Source: Verpa conica (Eukaryota; Ascomycota; Pezizomycetes; Pezizales; Morchellaceae). From it: 64,000 nucleotides of DNA. Shown one piece after another: positions 55,941 to 64,000 of the stretch. How positions within the stretch are numbered: position 1 is the stretch's first letter; each line of letters starts with the position of its first letter. The translations under genes and the position numbers were made by a program. The stretch lies in contig JAUFSD010000002.1 of assembly GCA_033030425.1 (NCBI GenBank), positions 1,798,001 through 1,862,000 of the forward strand, read 5' to 3'. The notes under the pieces are model-generated. The model was given only the letters and a program-made list of their open reading frames with translations. It searched no databases and was not told the origin of the DNA.

Positions 55941-58679
55941 ATGCCTGAATCTCAGGTAAGACAGCTCTTGGACGCGCTACGAGACATCGCCGTCAAGAAC
56001 TCTGTAAGGCGAGAGTTCTTCCCCGAGAATGAAATCAATGAGTTGATGACCCGGGAAACCGTACGCCGCGTGTTTGGTGAAATTGTTCGATCAAACCTAG
56101 AGCCAGCCAGATCAGATCCGGGCCCAACCAGACAGTGCTACGGCCACCCTTCAGGACCAAAGCGCAAATCCTTCCACCTTCTCGATGCCAAAAAATGGAC
56201 AACTGTCTTTGAACACTACCGGAAGATCCTGGCGCTGCTGGTGTTTATAGGGAAGGAAGAGTACATCATGAGCTTTCTCCATCGGGCAGACGGCGACAGG
56301 AGCCTTCCGCTTTCAGAAGAGCAACTAAAGAAAATCGACCCTTATCTCGAGAACTCTGATTTTATAGACAAGCAGTATTCGTTTATCGCGGTAAATTTCT
56401 ACAGGGGAATGGAGAAGGAGTACGAAGATCAGTGGATACTACCATTCGTCAGAGATGTACCGATAAGGAAAGCAGAGGGTGCATTTGGCAAGATATTTGA
56501 AGTCGAGATCCATGAGAGTTATTATGATCGCAAGATGTGGCTATTTGGAGGTGATGAAAAGGTAATAGCCCCCCCCCCCCATTCATAAGCTAGCGTACAA
56601 GAGCTAATACTCAACGATAGCCCGTCTTTGCTCGTAAAGAGCTAATGCCCGACCAATTAAATGACGAAGAATTCGAACTTGAGAAGAATGCATTGAAGAC
56701 TCTCCAGGCGAAGCACCCGAACATTGTACCCCTCCTAGGATCCTACAAATACGGAGGTCAATACAACTTCATCTTCCCTCGAGCTGATTGCGATCTGGAC
56801 ATGTATTTCCACACCGAGCAGCCCCCAGAGACAGATTATGAGACGTTTCAGCTCTTTGAGCGCATATCGAAGCTCGCCTCGGCTTTGGATGTAATCCATA
56901 ACTGTAGCATCTCTGACCCTGATGGGGAGGTTGATATTTCTCAGATTGGATATCATCGAGACCTCAAACCGAAAAATGTTTTGAAGATGGGGAATATTTT
57001 CATGATCTCAGATCTTGGTCTAGCTCGGTTCAAAGAAAATCATTCTGTCTCAAAAACTAAGTGGGTGTTGGGGGTGTCGACATACGGAGCACCGGAGTGT
57101 AAACCAAAAGGGGACGTCAATCGATTGGCTGATATCTGGTCTCTGGGATGCATCTTTAGCGAGGTGGTGACATTCGCACTCCGTGGAAAAGATGGGATTG
57201 ATCAATTCTCGCGACGAAGGAAGCGGCCGTGGGGATCCGACTGTGACATAATATTGGATCTGTTCTATGAAGGCAACAGTGTCACGAAGGAGGTTCTGGA
57301 ATGGTTCGAGATTCTACGGACGGGGGTGGACAGAAATCCGTTTATTGTGGAGATTCTAGAGCTCGTTGAGGAGATGCTAACTCCTGTTAATATTCGCCCT
57401 CGCGCCGCAGTCGTCATAACAAAATTCTCGGATATTTTAGAGCGAGAAAGGAAACGTAGGGAGTATCCAGAACCTACCACCAGAGCGGTTTTTACGGACC
57501 CTGAAGACCCCCGAGACCAAGAGCCCCGAGACCAAGAACCTCAAGACAGACGCAGAACGTCTGTTGTAATTCGTAATATCACTGAACCTCCACCCTCTGT
57601 CAATGATAACTGGGGTTCCCCGCCACTATCACCGCCACGCCAGCCAAGTCCTACACAGCCGATAGTGAGTCCTATCCTACAAAACTACACCCAGGAGGAT
57701 CAAATCCAAAGCCCCGATAGAAGAAATACTTCCATGACGGATAGAGGATTAAAAAGGAATAGGTCAAATTCAGGAGACGGTCGATGCTCGTCTCTAACCA
57801 CTGGCGGTGTTAACATGAAAAAGAGTAGGTCGGATGACGGAAGACCAAAGACCACTGGTCCACCACCTCTACTTTATAAAGTACCAGGCTTCCTCGCCAA
57901 GAGTCAGAAGGGGAAAAGTCCCTTCGGCTACTTAAAAGAGTTTGATACTGTAAGTTCACTGCTTGCTCCCATTAATTCCTTTCAGATAACTAATAGCAGA
58001 TGGCATAGGTTTTCCTCATCGACGACTCCGAGTCTATGAGTGCGCAATGGGACAATGTTGCAATAGCTCTCTACCGCTTCATCGATCTCGCCACCTTATA
58101 CGATGGAGATGGAGTGGATCTCTATTTTACTGATTCAGAAGATCGCATTAGCAATGCGCGAACCGCCAAGGAAGTTTTTTCGGCATTTAGGCGTATCAAA
58201 CCGGCTGGGTCTTCACCGTTAACCCTCCGTCTCGATACCATCCTGTCGGATTATGTTTCTCGATTCAATGCCAATCGAAGAACCAAGCGGCTCAACTTGA
58301 TCGTCATCACAAATGGAGACATCACACCAATCGAAAGCCCTGCTGATCCTATAATCAACTGTGCTAAGTCCTTGGATAGTATAATGGCGCCTACATGCCA
58401 GGTTGGCGTTCAGTTTGCCTTGATTGGAAGCGATGAGGAAGCTCAGCAAATATTCATGGATATTGATGATGAGCTCTGGAAGAAGTATAACGTGAGGTAA
58501 GTTCTCTCATCACTATTCTCTCTTTTTGAGGAATAATGTCTAAACCGTAATTTCTTTATAGAGATATGGTCGATACAACGCCTTACGATCCCGACATGGA
58601 TGGTAGAGACGATGAAACATTGCTAAAGATTATGTGCGGTGCGGTCAATAGGCTATTGGACAATGGGCCGGATTTTTGA
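55941..58679 (+). CDS. Protein kinase fused to a C-terminal vWA domain
   Basis: Exons 55941-56561, 56621-57949, 58009-58496 and 58562-58679 join in frame to 851 residues. Residues 1-165 are a helical N-terminal region (FFPENEINELMTRETVRRVFGEI) of the sort common on ascomycete kinases. The kinase follows: Gly loop GAFGKIFEVEI, Lys in VFARKEL (about 213), catalytic HRDLKPKN (319-326), DLG in place of DFG (338-340) and APE (364-366). It should be active on Ser/Thr. A Pro/Arg/Ser-rich linker (about 480-640) connects to a von Willebrand A domain starting VFLIDDSESM (651-660), with the MIDAS pattern DxSxS (655, 657, 659), GSSPLTLRLD and VITNGD. The splice at 57950-58008 restores the first MIDAS residues. 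The first intron has a C12 run. It may couple metal-dependent protein binding to phosphorylation; target unknown. Confidence 0.9.
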
Positions 58680-59207
58680 AGGTCTATGGGTGGGAGATTT
58701 TATTTTTTGTCACTTTATTTGGTGTTTAGGCTGATTTTTGCTTTCATTCGTTTATTGGATATTTTTCATTGTTTTCTAACATTTCTTATGTTATGCGAAA
58801 AGCGCTTTCGATATTATATTGGGTTCACTTTGGAACCTATGGGCCCTGTACGGGGCCGAGATTGGGGTTGAGGCTCGGGTTTTCTACTGATAGTGATCTT
58901 GAGCGGGAGTTGGTAGTTAATGTTTTGTTTTTCTCTATTCACTAGTTTGGCACCCTGGCCCTAGATGTTTATAGCTATCTTTTGTCTGTTTGGGGCGATA
59001 CAAACAGCAAGATATGCGTACAAACATATGCTAGATAGTTATTCCAAATAACAGGAAATTCTGAATGACCACAAGCAATTATTAGTATTCAAGAAATGAA
59101 AGAATCCAAAGGTTTCTCGCTTATTGGTCCCATTTTGTCATTCCCTCCAAAAAAAAATAAGTATCTACTAATTAATGTACTATATATATATATATACTAA
59201 GCCCCTA
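58680..59207. other. Region between convergent 3' ends
   Basis: AT-rich tails of the kinase-vWA gene and the membrane protein gene, with a TATATATATA run near 59181-59196. No gene seen. Confidence 0.5.
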
Positions 59208-60302
59208 TTAATTATTAGTACCACTCTCCCACCACTCCTCTTCTTGTTTTAGTTTCTTCTGAACCCAACGAATAGTCCACGCTGCCATAACAGCAGCCCA
59301 AACGAACGGGAAACTCCAACCTATTTCCATATGAGTGATAAACATTTCATAAGCTTATTTAAAAAAAAAAATACTCACCAAATGCATAAGCAACATATTC
59401 CGGCACAGTCCAAACAACAGCACTTGTAACACCAGCTACCAACGTCGCTGCAATCCCCCAGATCAATGTCAATTGCCAGAGCATTTCCCTAAACCTCTCA
59501 CTAGCCTCATATCTCGCCTTCAAAGCAGCCCTATACTCCCTACCGCCCCCGCCATCAACCGCAATGATATCTTCAATGATAGTAAATAATGCCACCGGTG
59601 CTCTTTCACCCTTTGCCACTGAGGACATCCTGAACGGGGCTTTCCAACCCTTCCGGTACACGTAGCATGATAAGAGTAATTGCGGGCCGCACTGGATCAA
59701 GAGAACTGTTGGAGCCATTGCCATGACCCTTAGTAGTGATGGAGATACTGCTGTCCCAAATGAAATGAGGATGGAGATTACAATAAACCCTAAGAAGAAC
59801 TGAATCTGGTATAAATCGAAGCAGAATCGAGAAGTGGTCCCAAGAGGCCTGTAGTGTGGGGATTTACGAAGGAGACGGAACAACCGGAAGCCAAACTGGA
59901 AGAAACTAAAGAAGCCAAAAACGGAGTTTGTTATTCCTAGATCTAAGGAATTTTTGTCAGTAGATGGCGCGCGGATGGGGGAGGGGGGGGGGGGTTAAAA
60001 ATGGAGGAGAAAGAAGTACTCCGGGTATCGTCAAGTTTGGCTGCATATTTTAGAATGTAAAATAGTAATAAAGGGAGAAAACATGCATCTAGAAGAAGGA
60101 AGGTCCAAGAGATTGTAATTGCAAGTTTCCTGGCCCGAAGTGAGTAGGGGAGTTTGGGTAATGGCTGCCTCGATCCTAGCGGCTGATTGACAGCCCCAGG
60201 TACCAATTCAACCATAGATAATGATTGCTTTTCGGGTATAATCTCAGTTGTTGAGGGGGATGGTGTTGCTGTATATGGCGACTGTAGGCTTAAGGTTTCC
60301 AT
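59208..60302 (-). CDS. Multi-pass membrane protein of unknown function
   Basis: Exons 60302-60020, 59942-59379 and 59320-59208 join in frame to 319 residues. A polar N-terminus (about 1-58) precedes about six hydrophobic helices. The first two are ITISWTFLLLDACFLPLLLF and SVFGFFSFFQFGFRLFRLL; the second is followed by LRKSPHYRPLG. A third (FFLGFIVISILISFG), an MAPTVLLIQCGPQLLLSCYVY segment, an LIWGIAATLVAGVTSAVVW segment and FPFVWAAVMAAW follow. A charged tail with WVQKKLKQEEEWWESG ends the protein. This pattern, with RxRPxG after an FR-rich helix, is seen in uncharacterised fungal membrane proteins, from memory. The first intron contains a C12 run on the sense strand. No function can be assigned. 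Confidence 0.82.
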
Positions 60303-61730
60303 ATCAACACCTGATAAAAGGTATTAGCGTTTATGAGAAGGGACTTTATAGTAAAAACTTACTAGTACTTCTACCATTACCACGAACAGGAGTTATTCGA
60401 GAGTCCTCCATACCAGTCGAGTCGAACCTGAGCGGGCTGATAAAGTCTGTTTATGATGAGCGTGGCAGACGCTTATAACCATTTCCATAGACGATACCAG
60501 CTGGCCGTTGAGAAACAAGCAATATTTCAAGGGGCTAAAGGATCCGCAAGGAGATCCAGCTGAAAGAAGGCACGTAAGTAATCAATTGGGCCAATAAGAA
60601 ACTTTATTAACGGACACGGTCTAGCCTCAGTCTTCTATGTCACACAAAGTTCGCTAAACGCCTCGTGCATCCCTCCGAGACAAAACCTAGAGGCGGCCGC
60701 TATCAATGTCATCTACCACGATATAGACGCCGTCCTGGCTTCGTGAAATCATGCCCCACCTAGTGTTCTACCTATCACATACACTCCTTTGGAAGTGCGT
60801 TTGGGTTGTAGATACTCTTACGAGGAGACAGTATTATTGATAATACCAAGATTAATACACAATCCCCTATTTGAAAAATAAGTTCCTACTTTATCTACTC
60901 TACGTATTCATTAGGAAATACCTCCTAGAGAAAGACTAAGATGGATGACCTTATCAGTGGATCAAAGTTCAGGCCAAGGAGTGTACGCTCTATATCCTAG
61001 TCAGAAGATATACCCAAATCCAGAATTTGAACCATATACTCAGGGGTTCCCAGCTCTGAGTGCATCGGGCACCACACAATAAAATGTTTACGAGTAGATC
61101 ATCCCATTCCTGACCAGCAGACCAGCCACAAGCACGCCCCACTAAAGACATTCCGCCATAGAAACTCCTCGAACCCATTTGATACTCGGTCAACCCAGAG
61201 TCTTATCGGAAGTAGATAACACAATATCTAAACAGACACGATGAAAGAGTCCCAGCTCAAACTTACTAACTGAAATTTATCTAACTGCTTTTGGCAAAAG
61301 AGTTTCTTGAATCAAAATTACCAAATAGGTGGTCTCATAAACCATTCTACCCCACTCAGACTTGTCTCATAAACGCTCTGTATATATGTACAATTGTCTC
61401 GAAGTCTAAACATCATTACTCTGAAAATGAGGGGTTCGTGCCATCGCCGACCTGCATTCACCCCGTAGGTTCTGAGCCCGTTCTTCTAGACGCCGATCTC
61501 GCTGCTCTTGCTGCTCTCTCTGTTCTCGACGCTGTTGTGCTCTTAACAAAAAATGTGTTAATACAAGCCCTGCCAAGTATGTACTAACAGAAACTGAAAA
61601 AATATGATTACAAGAAGGTAGGACTGCCGTAGGGGGAAGCCTCCCCCCCACTCCCAGTATATAGTACATTCAAAACGATTTATGAAAAAAAAAATAAAAA
61701 TAAAACACGATTATAATGAAATGTAGACCT
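60303..61730. other. Intergenic region downstream of the CorA-like gene
   Basis: Mostly without a recognisable gene. One minus-strand ORF of 87 codons (61669-61406) has a hydrophobic middle and an Arg/Glu/Gln-rich coiled-coil-like tail (listed separately). Confidence 0.5.
61406..61669 (-). CDS. Small hypothetical ORF, doubtful
   Basis: Eighty-seven codons starting at a real ATG. A hydrophobic segment (STYLAGLVLTHFLL) is followed by a highly charged RREQREQQEQRDRRLEE stretch that could be a coiled coil. It begins only 62 bp beyond the CorA-like stop, on the same strand, so it may be part of that gene's 3' region. No homology is recognised. Confidence 0.2.
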   Translation of the reverse strand: MYYILGVGGRLPPTAVLPSCNHIFSVSVSTYLAGLVLTHFLLRAQQRREQREQQEQRDRRLEERAQNLRGECRSAMARTPHFQSNDV

Positions 61731-63587
61731 TTACTCAAGATTATGGTTTTTCTTTTCTCCGATTTCTTCCTTAACACGATTTCCCTCCTGTCTATCCCAG
61801 ATATACCAAATACTAAGTGTTATACACATAAGCGGCCCGGTGATCGCGGCGAAGAGGATCAAATCCTTCGATACAGTCATGCGCGAGATGATTCGTCCGT
61901 TTACGGTTTCTTCAACAAACTTTATACAATTTGCTGACAGAAAAGTCTATATAATGCCCGTAGAGAGGTCATTACCCTGAACCATTGCGAGGAGTAGAGG
62001 AACACAAACTGCAACAAATGTGGCGGGAAGGTAGAACAATGTCACGAATGTCACAATCTTTACCGCCACGGCCTCCCTTGTCGTTCGCTTGGTCATCTTC
62101 ATCATGAGATCCGAATCCCGGCGTCCTAGCTCGGCGAAGTCAACGTTGAGTTGTCCATGTCGTTGGGCAGCTTCGGCGTTGCGAAAGTCAAGAACATTGT
62201 AGAGCTGTAGAAAAGAAGGTATTAGTAATGTGAACTAGCCTCTTAAGAGGGAAGAATTACCAGACGTGATCGACCGCGAATACGGTGGAGCATAGTCTCT
62301 ACATTTCGCTTGTGGATAGCAAGCTCAGTGAGATATGTATCTAGCGAATCATCGACCGCTGTGAAATGATGTTCCTCCAGTTCCAAACCGCACCTCCGTA
62401 GTTGTTCATTGTGCTTTTGTAATGTTTTGATTATATCCCTGTTTGTCTCTAGTGCCAAAAGAAGGCTTTGAACTTTTTCTTCGAACCTCTGGAGGTCCTG
62501 AATATCTTTGAACTCGACTTCAAAGTCAAGCTGATTATTGGGACTCCCGAAGGAAGGAGCTTTGGTATCGATGGTTCTTTTTCTACCAACAGACGAGCTT
62601 AGGGCACCCCGAGTCTAATAATGTTAGTAGAGTCCGTGGGACTGAAGACTTTGACAGGATGCTTACCATGTCGAACAATTTTGCTTCCAACCAATTATAG
62701 TACCATCTCCAGTTCTCTGCTGCCGCTGAAAGAAATACCAAATGGATGTCTAGAGGGTTGTGGACAGTGTCTTCAAAGTCCTCTGTTGTCCTAGCTTTGA
62801 AAACTTCATGTAGCCGGCTTTGAACCTTTTCTGACGCTTGGACCATTATCCATGTGCTTGATTTCTTTGATTGTTCGAATTTTTGATAAACGCAAGTCTG
62901 TCTGACGGACCAAGGGTCCTCTGGTAATCTTCCATTTTCGTCCGCAAACTTGATATTGTAACATATTTCTGTAGGGTATTAGTCACGAGTAATGAATTTC
63001 AGAGTGAACTTATCCATGGGCATACCATAATTATTGATACTTTGCTTCTTGCTACTTTGGCTAGCGTAATCAATACGCCTTTTGCAGCCACCATATCCAC
63101 TATCGCTTGAGCTGGACTTTCTGCCAAATGCTTGGAGAAAGTCGATAAAGCCAGGCATAACCTGGTGGGTAGTCAAGACCTTTCGCAGTGTGTCCTGTGG
63201 AATATGTACGCGACTCCTAGACAAGACATTTGGATTTGCAGCCTTCAAATGATAGAATCTGAATTCCCGGTTTGGTGGTGACTATTCAAGTTAGTTGATT
63301 GTTGACCCCTCTTGGTATTTGGAGGGGGGGGGGGGACTAACAATAGCTAGAAAGTCTTCAAAGGCTTCTGGATCTTCAAAAGTTATTGGTTTTTTATCAT
63401 CCGAGAAAAACTCGTCCCGATTTACATCCAAGACGTCTACCGACATGGATCCCTTTTCAGTAAAGAGCCTCTTGCTGTCGTTATTGAGTCGTTCATCATA
63501 TGAGCTCCCATCCTCGCGTAGCGGATCGTAATTGCGGAGACGCTTTGGGTAATGTTCCCAGCCCGAGTTATCCGACATGTTGTGCAT
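61731..63587 (-). CDS. CorA-like fungal membrane protein
   Basis: Six exons (63587-63342, 63281-63026, 62968-62667, 62614-62261, 62204-61976, 61933-61731) join in frame to 529 residues. The long cytosolic part is mostly polar and helical, with heptad-like stretches about 300-420 (FEEKVQSLLLALETNRDIIKTLQKHN region) as in the CorA funnel. The two C-terminal membrane helices follow the RTTREAVAVKIVTFVTLFYLPATF block: TM1 about 434-462 and TM2 LILFAAITGPLMCITLSIWYIW about 485-506. The GMN selectivity motif of true CorA Mg2+ channels is not present after TM1; MVQANC is there instead. Magnesium transport is therefore doubtful. Exon 5 ends and exon 6 starts so that MVQANCIKFVEE spans the splice. The first intron has a C12 run. 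Confidence 0.87.
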
Positions 63588-64000
63588 ATTTATTTTTTTG
63601 TATTATGTAATAAAATGTAAAAGAGGAATTCTAGTATGAATTCTGATGCTGGGCGGTGGGTTATGGAATTAAAGAAACTGTGTAGAGCGTGGAAAGATGG
63701 GTTTTATCAATACCATGAGTTGTCTACATGCGTGGCGCAGAGCCTCGCATGCGTGTTGTTTTCTGCCTCGTTCTTACCCCGCCCCCTTGTTCAGCTCCGC
63801 CACTACCCCCCGAACCACCAACGGGGAGGCAGTGGCAATGGCTGCGCACCTAGACTACGGGATCTATCTACTATTTGGATCAAACTTCAGATGAGAGAGA
63901 TGTCTCTGTGCTATGAGATCATCAAAAGGTGAGTGAAAATTACGAACATTGAACACTGAGTGGCCCGTGCGGTATTTTTTTATTTATCTCATGACATCCC
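63588..64000. other. Upstream region of the CorA-like gene at the window end
   Basis: Promoter side of the CorA-like gene. A 98-codon plus-strand ORF (63636-63932) has no recognisable features and is left out as a gene. Confidence 0.45.

Noticed and set aside
63636..63932. Plus-strand ORF of 98 codons at the window end
   Set aside because: It has no recognisable feature and lies in the promoter side of the CorA-like gene.

Overview
The window looks like nuclear DNA of a filamentous ascomycete. Most genes are split by short GT-AG introns (mostly 50-80 nt). The proteins are typical of Pezizomycotina: a TAKA-type amylase, a GH31 alpha-glucosidase, quinate/hexose-type MFS permeases, CorA-like membrane proteins and a large ankyrin membrane protein. 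A 5S rRNA gene stands alone, and a Ty3/gypsy retroelement is present. A Pezizomycetes (truffle or cup-fungus type) source is my inference, not a proof. Exon coordinates below come from reading GT/AG sites against conserved protein motifs; each spliced model closes in frame.

Layout. 1-7329: most of a minus-strand LTR retrotransposon, cut by the left window edge, with Gag-protease and Pol in different frames joined by a -1 frameshift site. 7330-11612: gene-poor DNA with a minus-strand 5S rRNA gene (8821-8935). 11613-21787: a starch-utilisation neighbourhood with an MFS sugar transporter (+), a secreted GH31 alpha-glucosidase (-) and a secreted GH13 alpha-amylase (-). A CGGN8CGG site (AmyR-type) lies upstream of each hydrolase. 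24899-27856: a RING-finger protein (-). 28875-29928: Ap4A phosphorylase/ATP adenylyltransferase (+). 30177-32602: an ARF-like GTPase fused to a triplicated helical repeat (+). 32947-37011: a 1354-residue ankyrin/membrane protein (-). 37949-39875: a second MFS sugar/quinate permease (-). 41104-42516: an Old Yellow Enzyme (+). 42517-46840: 4.3 kb without a recognisable gene. 46841-51867: a full-length ABCA-type ABC transporter (+). 53576-54091: a small secreted protein with two identical-spacing six-cysteine modules (+). 55552-55570: an interstitial telomere-like repeat. 55941-58679: a protein kinase-vWA fusion (+). 59208-60302: a multi-pass membrane protein (-). 61731-63587: a CorA-like membrane protein (-).

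How the genes fit together. The amylase would cut starch to maltodextrin outside the cell, the alpha-glucosidase would release glucose, and the adjacent permease would import it. The kinase-vWA and ARF-like fusion proteins are multi-domain signalling proteins with unassigned roles. One genome-style feature recurs: introns of eight different genes carry runs of 7-12 C, always on the sense strand. No CRISPR array, origin or convincing tRNA was seen.
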